DNA from: Solirubrobacterales bacterium
Lineage (GTDB): Bacteria > Actinomycetota > Thermoleophilia > Solirubrobacterales > Solirubrobacteraceae
Length of the DNA stretch: 42,920 bases
Reading direction: 5' to 3'
Assembly (NCBI GenBank): GCA_025964355.1
Contig: JAOPZB010000107.1
Location: forward strand, 1 to 42,920
The notes beneath the pieces were generated by a model that saw nothing but the letters and a program-made list of their open reading frames with translations, did not search any database and was not told the DNA's origin. Made by a program: the position numbers and the translations under genes. Positions 7,149 through 15,644 of this stretch are shown here, in pieces (position 1 is the first letter of the stretch; each line of letters opens with the position of its first letter).

Positions 7149-8180
7149 GTGCGCGTGGCACGCGCGGTAGACGTGCTGATCGTCTCGCTCGGCTCGACCG
7201 CCGGCCTACGGGCCGCCGACGCGGAGCTGGAGGCCTCCCTGCGGCGTGCCGGAGCGACGGTCGAGCTCGCCCGGGCGTCGGTACCCGCCGAGAGGCGCAC
7301 CCTGATGCTGACCGACCTCGCCTGGGCGCGTGCGGCGCGCACGGCGTCCGGCCCACACGTCGCGACGCGAGACGGCGGCGGTCCCCGCGCGGTGATCTAC
7401 TCCAGCACGACCGCCGCGCTGCTGTGGCGGCGGCCCGGAGCGATTCGCTTCGACGCGCCGTCTGCCGGAAACCGGCCGGGTCGCCACGGACTCTGGCAAC
7501 GCCCGCTCGAGCGCCGTCGCCTGCGCCAGGCGTCGCTGCTGTTGCCATGGAGCGCCGGCGGGCGGGAGGAGTCGCAACTCGCAGAGCTCGACGAGACGCT
7601 GGTGCTCCCCGTCCCGGTGGAGGGTTCGGGGCCACCCGCCTTGGTCCGTGACATCGCCGCGATCACCTATGCGGCCAATCCTTCGAAGAAGGGGCTCGAT
7701 CGCGTCCTGTCTGCGTGGCGGCGGATACGCCAACGGCGCGACGGAAACGGGGAGGAACTGCTCGTCGCCGGCATCGGCATCGACGAGCTGGCTCGCTCCG
7801 GTGTCGAGATCGCCGCAGATGAGAATGTGCGGCTCACCGGTCCGCTGACCAGCACCGAGTACAGGGCGCTCGTGCGTCGCGCGCGCGTCTTCATATGCGC
7901 GCCGCGCAGAGAGGACTACGGGATCGCCCAGCTGGAGGCTCTCGCCGACGGCTGCCAGCTGGTGACGACCCCCTCGCCCGGTCCCTATGTAGCGCTGCCG
8001 ATCGCGCGTGCGCTTGACCCACGCCTCGTCAGCGACGATCTCGCCTCCGCACTCGGCGTGGCGCTCGACTCACCGTTGGGCGACTACTCCGCCCGCGCGG
8101 CGCGCGCCCTGCAGCCGTTCAGCCGCCAGGCCGCCGACAGGGTCGTCGCCGAGGAGCTACTGCCTCGCCTGCTGCGCTAG
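7149..8180 (+). CDS. Glycosyltransferase, GT4-like
   Basis: 343 aa from GTG. The C-terminal half shows the GT4 fold pattern: a binding-strand segment (AAITYAANPSKKGLDRVLSAW), then VRLTGPLTSTEYRALVRRARVFI, and the EX7E motif in EDYGIAQLE, the usual nucleotide-sugar site. The N-terminal half is divergent, beginning VDVLIVSLGST. It would transfer a sugar from an activated donor, probably at the cytoplasmic face. It overlaps the end of convergent polX by 24 bases. Substrate is unknown. Confidence 0.82.
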   Translation: MRVARAVDVLIVSLGSTAGLRAADAELEASLRRAGATVELARASVPAERRTLMLTDLAWARAARTASGPHVATRDGGGPRAVIYSSTTAALLWRRPGAIRFDAPSAGNRPGRHGLWQRPLERRRLRQASLLLPWSAGGREESQLAELDETLVLPVPVEGSGPPALVRDIAAITYAANPSKKGLDRVLSAWRRIRQRRDGNGEELLVAGIGIDELARSGVEIAADENVRLTGPLTSTEYRALVRRARVFICAPRREDYGIAQLEALADGCQLVTTPSPGPYVALPIARALDPRLVSDDLASALGVALDSPLGDYSARAARALQPFSRQAADRVVAEELLPRLLR

Positions 8181-9995
8181 CTGCGCGTCCACACGCCGGG
8201 CACGCTTTCGGAGCGCCAGCATCTCCTCAAGCGGCCGCGTGTTGGCGACGTCCTCCTTTGTGAGCCAGCCACGGCGGGCGGTGGCTATGCCCCAGCGCAT
8301 GTTCTGCAGGGTCGCCGTGCGGTGGGCGTCGGAGTCGATCACGATCAGAACGCCTGCGCGCGCAGCGGCGCGAGCGTGCACGTCGGAGAGGTCGCGACGA
8401 TCGGGGTTGGCGTTGATCTCGAGCATCGTGGCTGTCCGCGCAGCCGCCGCGAAGACGGCCTCCAAGTCGACCGCGTAAGGCGCTCGCCGCTCGATCAGCC
8501 GGCCCGTCGGGTGTCCGATCGCGTCCACGAGGGGATGCTCGATCGCGGCGATCATACGGGCCGTCATGGCCTGCTCGCCGATGCCGAAGGCCGTGTGCAC
8601 GCTGGCGATCACCCAGTCGAGCTCGGAGAGCAGCTCGTCGTCGTAGTCGAGCGATCCGTCGGGCAGGATGTTGACCTCGCTGCCAGCCAGAAGCTCGATT
8701 CCCTCGACGCGGCCGTTGGCCTCGCGAACGAGCTCCATCTGGCGTCGCAGCTGGTCGGGCGAGACGTCGTTGCCGAATCCATGGCTGGCCGAATGGTCGG
8801 TGATCGCCAGATACCCGTAGCCGCGCTCGCGCGCCGCCGTCGCCATCTCCTCGATCGTGTTGTGCCCGTCGGAGGCGATCGTGTGGCTATGCAGATCGCC
8901 GCGGATGTCGGCGAGCTCGATCAGCTGCGGCAGCGCGTCGGGCTCCCCGGGCGCGCGTGCGGCCGGTGGTCGGTCACCGTCGCGCCGGCGCCGGGCGGCC
9001 TCCAGCTCGCCGCGGTTCTCGCGCAGCTCCGGCTCGATGTAGGAGAGCCCGAGCAGCTCGTACACCTCCTCCTCCGACGCGAGCTTGTGTGTGATCCCGG
9101 TCGCGTCATCCAGTACTCCGTACTCCGAGACGTGAAGCCCACGGCGAACGGCTGCCTCGCGCAGCGCTGCGTTGTGCTCTCCGGAACCTGTGAAGTGCTG
9201 CAGCAGGTTGCCCAGCTGCTCGGGCTCGCCGATCCTCACGTCCACCGCCATGCCTGAGTGCGTGCGCGCCCGGACGCCCGAACGGCTCGCCGACGTGACG
9301 CTCTCGATCTGCTCCATTCCCGCCAGGTACCGCGCGAGCTCCTCCGGCTGGGTGGTCGTCGCGATCAGGTCGAGGTCCTTGACGCTGTCGGCCTGCCGTC
9401 GGGCCGATCCGGCGAGCCGGACCTGTGTTTCGCCGCCGGCGCTCCGGCTCAGGCCGGCGACGATCGCCTCGCCGATCTCCAGGGCTCTCGGCAGGAGGAT
9501 GCGCGGCGGCGGGCGCCCTTCCGGCCGGGGTGAGGCGTCGTCGAGGGCCGCCAGCACGCTCGCCTCGAACTTCGGGCCGAGACCGCGCACGGTGCGCAGC
9601 CGCTGGCCGAGCGCCGCCTCGCGCAGAGCCTGCGGCGAGTCGATCCCGAGCTCCGAATGCAGCAGCCGTGCCCGCTTGGGACCGAGCCCCGGAAGGTGCG
9701 TGATGGCGATCAGCCCCGGGGGAAACTGCGCGCGCAGCCTCTCCGCCGCCGGTATCGAGCCCGTCTCGAGCAGCGTGACGATCTTGTCCTGGAGTGTCTT
9801 GCCGATTCCCGGAAGCTCCGTCGCGCGTCCCTCGCGCGCGAGCGCGGCCACCGAGACGGAAGCGTTCCGCACGGCTTTGGCCGCGCTGCGATAGGCGAGC
9901 ACGCGATGCACGATGGCGCCGTCGAGCTCGTACAGGTCGCCGAGCTCATCGAACGCGTCGGCGATCTCAGCGTTGGACAGCTGTGGGTTGGCCAC
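8157..9995 (-). CDS. polX: DNA polymerase/3'-5' exonuclease PolX
   Basis: 612 aa. The order is a helix-hairpin-helix lyase-like N-terminus (LPGIGKTLQDKI and LPGLGPKRARLL at about 60-110), a family X nucleotidyltransferase core (GSARRQADSVKDLDLI, with a further aspartate in MAVDVRI), and a C-terminal PHP phosphoesterase domain (DLHSHTIASDG, AITDHSASHG, SDAHR). This is the bacterial PolX architecture of about 570-610 aa. It acts in gap filling during base-excision repair. Catalytic aspartates of the polymerase and metal-binding histidines of the PHP domain are visible. Its end overlaps the convergent glycosyltransferase gene by 24 bases. Confidence 0.94.
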   Translation of the reverse strand: MANPQLSNAEIADAFDELGDLYELDGAIVHRVLAYRSAAKAVRNASVSVAALAREGRATELPGIGKTLQDKIVTLLETGSIPAAERLRAQFPPGLIAITHLPGLGPKRARLLHSELGIDSPQALREAALGQRLRTVRGLGPKFEASVLAALDDASPRPEGRPPPRILLPRALEIGEAIVAGLSRSAGGETQVRLAGSARRQADSVKDLDLIATTTQPEELARYLAGMEQIESVTSASRSGVRARTHSGMAVDVRIGEPEQLGNLLQHFTGSGEHNAALREAAVRRGLHVSEYGVLDDATGITHKLASEEEVYELLGLSYIEPELRENRGELEAARRRRDGDRPPAARAPGEPDALPQLIELADIRGDLHSHTIASDGHNTIEEMATAARERGYGYLAITDHSASHGFGNDVSPDQLRRQMELVREANGRVEGIELLAGSEVNILPDGSLDYDDELLSELDWVIASVHTAFGIGEQAMTARMIAAIEHPLVDAIGHPTGRLIERRAPYAVDLEAVFAAAARTATMLEINANPDRRDLSDVHARAAARAGVLIVIDSDAHRTATLQNMRWGIATARRGWLTKEDVANTRPLEEMLALRKRARRVDAQLAQQARQ

Positions 9996-10074
9996 GCAAC
10001 CCAGGGTAGGAGCCCCGCGCCGTCGCCGAGGTCACCCCGAGGTCCTCGACGGGCCCTCAATGGATGCCACGCTC

Positions 10075-10080
10075 TAGGGT
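10075..10080 (+). promoter_or_regulatory. Possible -10 element for the GT2 gene
   Basis: TAGGGT (TANNNT form) ends 9 bases before the ATG at 10090. No clear -35 is visible. It implies a transcript with a leader of only a few bases. Confidence 0.3.
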
Positions 10081-10089
10081 ACGCGGCCG

Positions 10090-10809
10090 ATGTCCGGCGA
10101 GCCCTGGCTGATACTCCCCACATACAACGAGGCGGAGAACGTGCAGGCCATCGTCGCGGCCTCGGGGGAGGTGCTCGCTCGCGTCGCGCCCGACGGCTAC
10201 CGCGTGCTCATAGTCGACGACGGCTCGCCGGACGGAACCGGCGCGCTCGCCGACCGCATGGCCGACGCGCACACCTGGGTGGAAGTGCTCCATCGCGCCG
10301 AGAAGAGCGGCATCGGCCCGGCCTACCTCGCCGGCTTCCGCCACGCCCTCGACCGCGGCGCCGGCTACGTGATGGAGATGGACAGCGACTTCTCGCATGA
10401 CCCGGCCGACCTCGCCAGGCTGCTGGAGGCCGTTCGGGACGGGGCGGACCTGGCTCTCGGGTCGCGCTACGTGCCAGGGGGCGGCGTGAGCGACTGGGGC
10501 GTGTTGCGGCGGTTCATCAGCGAGGGCGGCTCGACCTACGCGCGTCTCGTGCTCGGGCTGGGGGTGCGCGATCTGACGGGCGGCTTCAAGTGCTTTCGTC
10601 GCGAGGTGCTCGAGTCGATCCACTTCGACAGCGTCCGCTCTCGCGGCTACGCCTTTCAGGTCGAGCTCACCTACCGGACCGTGCAGGCCGGCTTTGCGGT
10701 GGTGGAGGTGCCGATCGTCTTCCGCGACCGTCAGCACGGCACGAGCAAGATGTCGTGGCGTATCGCGGCCGAGGCTATGTGGCTGGTACCGCGACTTCGC
10801 TTCAGGTAG
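10090..10809 (+). CDS. GT2 polyprenol-phosphate sugar synthase (dolichol-phosphate mannosyltransferase-like)
   Basis: 239 aa. N-terminal ILPTYNEAENV, nucleotide-binding VDDGSPDGTG, the DXD-type MDSDFSHDP, and GSRYVPGGGVSDWG are all hallmarks of the DPM1/Ppm1 family. The C-terminal part has DLTGGFKCFRREVLE and FRDRQHGTSKMS. No C-terminal membrane domain is present, so it is the soluble or peripheral single-domain type. It would transfer mannose, or another hexose, from a nucleotide sugar to polyprenyl phosphate for extracytoplasmic glycosylation. The exact sugar cannot be told from sequence. Confidence 0.88.
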   Translation: MSGEPWLILPTYNEAENVQAIVAASGEVLARVAPDGYRVLIVDDGSPDGTGALADRMADAHTWVEVLHRAEKSGIGPAYLAGFRHALDRGAGYVMEMDSDFSHDPADLARLLEAVRDGADLALGSRYVPGGGVSDWGVLRRFISEGGSTYARLVLGLGVRDLTGGFKCFRREVLESIHFDSVRSRGYAFQVELTYRTVQAGFAVVEVPIVFRDRQHGTSKMSWRIAAEAMWLVPRLRFR

Positions 10810-10836
10810 ACGCGCCAAAACGCCGATGCAGACGCG

Positions 10837-11586
10837 ATGGATGCCTCTGCCTACGCGTTCGCCCACGGCGTGCGTCACACGCGCAGCACCCTTCGCGCGT
10901 GGCAGCAGAGGCCCGGCCCGGTGCTGGCCGGATGGTTCGCCGGTGCAGCGGCGGCCGCACTCGGCCTGCTTGCCGCGGTCTGGGTCGTCGGCACGCTCGA
11001 TAACGGCTACCAGCAGGTCATCAGCCTGCGGCCGCCGTTCGCGGTGGGCGACGTCGGCAACGTCCTGATCGTCCTGCGCAGCAACCTCCTCGTGCTCGCG
11101 CTCCACGCGATGGCATGCGTCGCGGGGTTCATCGCCGGCAGCTCACTGCCACTGCAGGCCGAGCACCACCAAGGTGTCTCACGCTGGATCCACCAGCACG
11201 GCGGGCGGATCGCGATCACCTTCGTGGCCCTCGCCACGACCTTCTCGCTGAGTGCCCAGGCCTACCTGATCGGACACGCGCTCGCCGGCGTGTCCGGCTT
11301 CCTGCGCGTCTCGCCGGGACTGCTCCTGCTGGGGGTGCTCCCGCATGCCATTCCGGAGCTGATCGCGCTGTTCCTGCCGCTGGCGGCGTGGATAATCGCA
11401 AGCCGGCGAGGGGAGTGGGACCAGCTGCTGGCCGCGACATTTGTGACGGTGGCGATCGCCATTCCGATCCTCGTCGCCTCAGCGTTCGTCGAGGTCTACG
11501 TCTCCCCGCACCTGTTCGGTGCGCTCACCCACATCCACCCTCCGGTCGTCCGCAGCTCCGAAGGCTGGATCGTGACCGTGCACTGA
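10837..11586 (+). CDS. SpoIIM-like (stage II sporulation protein M family) membrane protein
   Basis: 249 aa with about five hydrophobic segments. The stretch LLGVLPHAIPELIALFLPLAAW matches the LPHGxxELxA signature of the SpoIIM/DUF95 family, and the preceding GVSGFLRVSPGLLLL fits. In Bacillus SpoIIM helps peptidoglycan dissolution at engulfment. Homologues in non-sporulating actinomycetes are widespread and of unknown role. Start at ATG 10837; an alternative in-frame start is not obvious. It follows the GT2 gene by 27 bases and may share its transcript. Confidence 0.75.
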   Translation: MDASAYAFAHGVRHTRSTLRAWQQRPGPVLAGWFAGAAAAALGLLAAVWVVGTLDNGYQQVISLRPPFAVGDVGNVLIVLRSNLLVLALHAMACVAGFIAGSSLPLQAEHHQGVSRWIHQHGGRIAITFVALATTFSLSAQAYLIGHALAGVSGFLRVSPGLLLLGVLPHAIPELIALFLPLAAWIIASRRGEWDQLLAATFVTVAIAIPILVASAFVEVYVSPHLFGALTHIHPPVVRSSEGWIVTVH

Positions 11587-11597
11587 CGCCCGCGCGG

Positions 11598-11729
11598 TCA
11601 AGGCTTGCGGTCCTCAACCTCTTCGGTCTCGTAGCGATCCTCGGAGCGAAGTAGGAACGCGAGCAGCAGGATGGCTCCGACGACCGCCACGCCGATCACG
11701 ATTCGTCCGCTCACGGCCAATGGGAGCAT
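11598..11729 (-). CDS. Small single-pass membrane peptide (43 aa), below ORF-track cutoff
   Basis: Translating the minus strand from ATG at 11729 gives MLPLAVSGRIVIGVAVVGAI and onward, ending in EDRKP before TGA at 11598. One helix (about 9-27, IVIGVAVVGAILLLAFLL) is followed by a charged tail rich in Glu and Arg (RSEDRYETEEVEDRKP). GGAG lies about 12 bases upstream of the ATG. It fills an otherwise empty 232-base gap between the SpoIIM-like gene and trxA. The hydrophobic-then-charged pattern is what a real small membrane protein would show, but it has no recognised family. Confidence 0.5.
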   Translation of the reverse strand: MLPLAVSGRIVIGVAVVGAILLLAFLLRSEDRYETEEVEDRKP

Positions 11730-11786
11730 CGATCAAGCGTACTCCGCCGTCGATCGAGCCTCTCCGGATGCCGTCCCTTCACTTTG

Positions 11787-11792
11787 TATAGT
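11787..11792 (+). promoter_or_regulatory. Possible -10 element for trxA
   Basis: TATAGT at 11787-11792 is one mismatch from TATAAT and lies 26 bases before the trxA ATG, leaving room for the AAGGAG ribosome-binding site. The expected -35 position shows no good hexamer. Confidence 0.4.
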
Positions 11793-11818
11793 GGTATGCA
11801 AGCGACCAAGGAGAACCC

Positions 11819-12154
11819 ATGGCAGGCACCCTGATGCAAGTCACCGACATCAACTTCGACGCCGAGGTCCTCGAGGCAGAGGGCCCCGTGCTGGTGGACT
11901 TCTGGGCGCCGTGGTGCGGTCCCTGCCGGGTCGTCGCTCCGGTCCTTGAGGAGATCGCAGCCGAGCGCAGCGACCTGCGCATCGTCAAGCTCGACATCGA
12001 CGAGAACCCGCAGACGGCCGCTCGGTTTCAGGTTCTGTCGATCCCGACGATGATCCTCTTCAAGGGCGGCGAGCCGATCCAGACGGTGATCGGTGCCTAC
12101 CCGAAGAAGAAGCTCGAGCAGGAGCTCGAGCCGTCGCTCAGCCCCGCCGCCTGA
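11819..12154 (+). CDS. trxA: Thioredoxin
   Basis: 111 aa with the active site WAPWCGPC (C33 and C36). The cis-proline region is VLSIPTMILFKGG, and FDAEVLEAEGPVLVDFWA is the usual N-terminal strand-helix. A strong AAGGAG lies 6 bases before the ATG. The length is standard. It would reduce protein disulfides in the cytoplasm using thioredoxin reductase, which is not encoded here. The gene stands alone between the SpoIIM-like region and convergent ileS. Confidence 0.95.
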   Translation: MAGTLMQVTDINFDAEVLEAEGPVLVDFWAPWCGPCRVVAPVLEEIAAERSDLRIVKLDIDENPQTAARFQVLSIPTMILFKGGEPIQTVIGAYPKKKLEQELEPSLSPAA

Positions 12155-12224
12155 CCAATCGTCAGCGAGGGACTGAGAGAGCCTTCGCAGGGCCGGACAC
12201 GCGCGGGCTCGTTGAGGACGCACG

Positions 12225-12254
12225 CCTCCTCAGCGAGGGCCTCCTCAGCGAGGG
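12225..12254 (+). repeat. 15-base perfect tandem duplication at the ileS stop
   Basis: CCTCCTCAGCGAGGG occurs at 12225-12239 and again at 12240-12254. The second copy holds the ileS stop (minus strand TGA, 12245-12247). Each unit contains the small dyad CCTC-AGC-GAGG, so two short hairpins sit between the convergent trxA and ileS genes and may serve as a weak bidirectional terminator. Confidence 0.75.
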
Positions 12255-15200
12255 TCCTGCCGTGCGGGGCGGAGGCTGATGTTGAGCGCCAACCCATCCA
12301 CCTCGGTCTGCTCGGTGTAGTCAGTCGCGGCGGCTTCGCGCACGGCGTCCACGCCGAGGTGCACCGCGACGGCCAGCGTCTCGCGCGCGATGTAGTCGCG
12401 GTGCTGCGTCGCCGCGTCCAGCAGTGGGGCGGCCCCGTCGAGGGCGAGCTCGATCCGATCCTCGACCTGAAGGCCCGCGGTTTTGCGCGCGCCCTGGATC
12501 GCGTGGACCATCTCCCGGGCGCGACCCTCGTCGCGCAGGTCAGCGTCGATGGCGAGGTCGAGTGCCACGGCGTGGGCGCCCTCACGCTCGACGCTGTAGC
12601 CGTCGGGGGCGCGCATCGTGAGGATCACGTCGTCAGCTGAGAGTGTGTGATCGCGGCCGGCCACCGCTATGCCAAGCGCGCCTCCGTCGCGCACGGCGGC
12701 GGCCACGCGGCCGGGGTCGAGCGCCGCGACCGCGTCCGCGGCCAGCGGCATCTCCTTGCCGAAGATCGGGCCAAGCGTGCGGTAGTTCGGCTTCACCTCA
12801 TAGCTGCCCAGCTCCTCCGCCGCCGCCACGAAGCGCACGCGTCTGACGTTCAGCTCCTCGCGGACGACGTCGGCGAGCCGTTCGATTCCGACGCGCTCGC
12901 GTCCGTCCGCGACCACCACCGCCTCGCTCAGCGGCTGGCGCACCTTGATCTTCGCCTGTCCCCGGGCGCCAAGCCCCAGGCGGACCGTCTCGCGCGCGAG
13001 CGCCATCGCCCGCTCGAGCTCCTCGTCGCGCGGCGCCAGCGCCGCACCTTGCGGGAAGTCGCAGAGATGCACGCTCGCGAGCGAGCCGTCGAGGTTGTCA
13101 TAGATCTCATCGGCGACGAACGGGCAGAACGGCGCGAGCAGCTCGGCCACGGTCACCAGACAGGTGCGCAGCGTCTGAAAGGCCGCACGGTCACCGTCCC
13201 AGAATCGCCTGCGAGAGCGGCGCACGTACCAGTTTGAGAGCTCGTCCACCAACCCGGCGATCGCCCGTCCCGCGCTCGTCGCGTCGTATGCGTCGAGGCG
13301 CTCGGAGACGAGGTCGGCGGTAGCGGCCGTGCGCGACAGCGCCCAGCGGTCGAGATCGTCGGCGGGGCCGCCTCGCTCCTCGTCCGGCGAGCCCCCGTCC
13401 GGGGTCGTGCCGGCCGGCGTCGCCTGGGCCGTAGTCGGGGCCGTCAGCTGCTGCGCGGAGGCGTTGGCGTAGAGGACATAGAAGTAGTACGTGGACCACA
13501 GCTGCTTGAGGAACAGGCGCACGCCCTCGCCGATCGCATCCGCCGAGAAGCGGTAGCCGTCCCATGGCTGTTTTGACGTGAAGAAGTACCAGCGCAGCGC
13601 GTCGGCCCCGTAGGTGTCGAGGACCTGCCATGGCTCGACGGCGTTGCCCTTGGACTTCGACATCTTCTGACCCTCCTCGTCGAGGATCAGGCCCAGGCAG
13701 ACGACGTTGCGGTAGGGGGCGCGCCACGACAGCAGCGTCGCGATCGCCAGCAGCGAGTAGAACCAGCCGCGCGTCTGATCCTGCGCCTCGCAGATGAAGT
13801 CAGCCGGGAAGCGCTGCTCGAAGGTCTCGGTGTGCTCAAACGGATAGTGGTGCTGGGCGAACGGCATCGAACCCGAGTCGAACCACACGTCGATCACCTC
13901 GGGCACGCGCTGCATCTGCTCTCCGCACGGCTCGCCGGTCGCCTGCTCGACGTCGGGGCACGGAAACCCGACGTCGTCCACATATGGACGGTGGTGGTCC
14001 TCGAGGACGGCACCCGACCGCTCGGCGAGCTCGGCGAAGGAGCCGACCACGTGTACATGGCCCTGCGGGCAGCGCCACACGGGCAGCGGCGTTCCCCAAT
14101 ACCGCTCACGCGAGAGGGCCCAGTCGACGTTGTTCTTCAGCCAGTCTCCGAAACGTCCGTGCTTGACGTGCGGCGGGTACCAGTTCACGGTCTCGTTCGC
14201 GTCGAGCAGCTCGTCGCGCAGCCGTGAGGTCGCGATGTACCAGGACGGTTTGGCGTAATACAGCAGCGGGGTTCCGCAGCGCCAGCAGTGCGGGTAGGAG
14301 TGCTCATACTCCTGAACCCTCAGCACCAGTCCGCGCTCGCGCAGGTCTGCGATCAGCTCCTCGGTGAGCGCCGGGTCCTTGACGAAACGGCCCTCGTAGG
14401 AGCGTCCCTCGCGGCCGAGAACGCGGCCGTCGTAGGTGCCGTCGGGGCGGACAGGGTTGTACAGGCTGCCCGCCACCGTCGGGTCGAAGGGCACGTCCGG
14501 TGAGGCGGCGGCCACGCGGTAGTCGTCCTCGCCGAAGGCCGGCGCGAGGTGCACGATTCCCGTTCCGTCCTCGGTCGTGACGAAGTCATCGGAGAGGATG
14601 GGCAGCTCTCCCGGGTCGCGGTCCCGGGCCGCGAAGATCGGCCCCCGGTAGGACTGGTACCGCTCGACCAGCTCGGCGCCCGAGAAGCGCTCGAGGATCT
14701 GTGCCGAGTCCCCGAGCACCGGCTCGACGCGCTCCTCGGCGAGCAGGAAGACCTCGTCCCCGACTTGCACCCTCGCGTAGTCGGCGGTCGGCGACACCGC
14801 CACGGCGACGTTGCCGGGAAGAGTCCACGGAGTGGTCGTCCAGACGAGCAGCCGCTCCTCGCCGACCGCGACCTGCAGCTTGAGGTAGACGCTCGGGTCG
14901 ACCACATCTTCATAGCCGAGCGCAACCTCGTGCGAGGACAGCGTCGTCTCGCAGCGCGGGCAGTAGGGGACGACCTTGTTTCCCTCATACAGCAGCCCGC
15001 GACCCGCGATCTCCGCGAGCGCCCACCAGACCGACTCGATGTAGGGCTCGTCGAGGGTGCGGTATGCATGCTCGAGATCAAGCCAGAAGCCGATCCGCTC
15101 CGTGAGGCGGTTCCACTCCTGCACATATGCGAACACCGATTCCCTGCAGGCCGCGTTGAAGGCCTCGATTCCGATTCTCTGCTCGATCTCCGCCTTCGAC

Positions 15201-15538
15201 GAGATGCCCAGTTGCTGTTCGACCGCTATCTCGACGGGAAGGCCGTGGCAGTCCCAGCCACCCTTACGCTCCACCCGGTAGCCGCGCATCGTCTGAAAGC
15301 GTGGATAGATGTCCTTGAACACGCGCGACAGCACGTGATGGGTGCCCGGCGGCCCGTTGGCGGTAGGAGGTCCCTCGTAGAAGACCCACTGGTCGGCCCC
15401 GTCGCGCATCCGCAGCGACTCGGCGAACACATCGCGCTCGCGCCAGCGCTCGAGCACCTCGAGCTCCAGCGCGGGAAGCTCCTGCCTGGGATCGACCTCG
15501 CGACGCGGCATCAGCGGATGGCTTGGATGGTCGGTCAC
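12245..15538 (-). CDS. ileS: Isoleucyl-tRNA synthetase
   Basis: About 1097 aa from GTG 15538 (alternatives ATG 15550 and ATG 15511). The ORF-track start at 16141 lies inside the opposite-strand baeRF gene and is not credible. Class I signatures are FYEGPPTANGPPGTHHV (the HIGH region in its actinobacterial form), the editing domain LVWTTTPWTLPGN, WDCHGLPVE, WFDSGSMPFAQ and KMSKSKGNAVEP. A C-terminal anticodon-binding part follows (RDEGRAREMVHAIQG). It charges tRNA-Ile. No T-box leader is possible, because the upstream gap before the divergent gene is only about 100 bases. A TACAAT hexamer precedes GTG 15538 by 10 bases. Confidence 0.95.
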   Translation of the reverse strand: MTDHPSHPLMPRREVDPRQELPALELEVLERWRERDVFAESLRMRDGADQWVFYEGPPTANGPPGTHHVLSRVFKDIYPRFQTMRGYRVERKGGWDCHGLPVEIAVEQQLGISSKAEIEQRIGIEAFNAACRESVFAYVQEWNRLTERIGFWLDLEHAYRTLDEPYIESVWWALAEIAGRGLLYEGNKVVPYCPRCETTLSSHEVALGYEDVVDPSVYLKLQVAVGEERLLVWTTTPWTLPGNVAVAVSPTADYARVQVGDEVFLLAEERVEPVLGDSAQILERFSGAELVERYQSYRGPIFAARDRDPGELPILSDDFVTTEDGTGIVHLAPAFGEDDYRVAAASPDVPFDPTVAGSLYNPVRPDGTYDGRVLGREGRSYEGRFVKDPALTEELIADLRERGLVLRVQEYEHSYPHCWRCGTPLLYYAKPSWYIATSRLRDELLDANETVNWYPPHVKHGRFGDWLKNNVDWALSRERYWGTPLPVWRCPQGHVHVVGSFAELAERSGAVLEDHHRPYVDDVGFPCPDVEQATGEPCGEQMQRVPEVIDVWFDSGSMPFAQHHYPFEHTETFEQRFPADFICEAQDQTRGWFYSLLAIATLLSWRAPYRNVVCLGLILDEEGQKMSKSKGNAVEPWQVLDTYGADALRWYFFTSKQPWDGYRFSADAIGEGVRLFLKQLWSTYYFYVLYANASAQQLTAPTTAQATPAGTTPDGGSPDEERGGPADDLDRWALSRTAATADLVSERLDAYDATSAGRAIAGLVDELSNWYVRRSRRRFWDGDRAAFQTLRTCLVTVAELLAPFCPFVADEIYDNLDGSLASVHLCDFPQGAALAPRDEELERAMALARETVRLGLGARGQAKIKVRQPLSEAVVVADGRERVGIERLADVVREELNVRRVRFVAAAEELGSYEVKPNYRTLGPIFGKEMPLAADAVAALDPGRVAAAVRDGGALGIAVAGRDHTLSADDVILTMRAPDGYSVEREGAHAVALDLAIDADLRDEGRAREMVHAIQGARKTAGLQVEDRIELALDGAAPLLDAATQHRDYIARETLAVAVHLGVDAVREAAATDYTEQTEVDGLALNISLRPARQDPR

Positions 15539-15548
15539 GAGGCGGCCC

Positions 15549-15554
15549 ATTGTA
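15549..15554 (-). promoter_or_regulatory. Possible -10 element for ileS
   Basis: On the minus strand TACAAT (one mismatch from TATAAT) overlaps the ATG at 15550 and ends 10 bases before GTG 15538. If used, ATG 15550 would fall in the promoter, which favours 15538 as the start. No good -35 is seen. Confidence 0.35.
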
Positions 15555-15632
15555 GGTGGGCCCAGCACGCCCTCGGCCGGCCGGCTCATCGACGTGACCA
15601 CCGGCGTCATGGTGATCGTGAAAGTTTGCCGG

Positions 15633-15638
15633 TACCCT
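15633..15638 (+). promoter_or_regulatory. Possible -10 element for the baeRF gene
   Basis: TACCCT (TANNNT form) ends 6 bases before GTG 15645, the spacing expected for a leaderless transcript beginning at or next to the start codon. No clear -35 hexamer is visible. Confidence 0.35.
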
Positions 15639-15644
15639 CGAACG

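Noticed and set aside
15539-15644. T-box leader for ileS
   Set aside because: The gap to the divergent gene is only about 100 bases and no T-box sequence (TGGNACCGCG-like) is seen.
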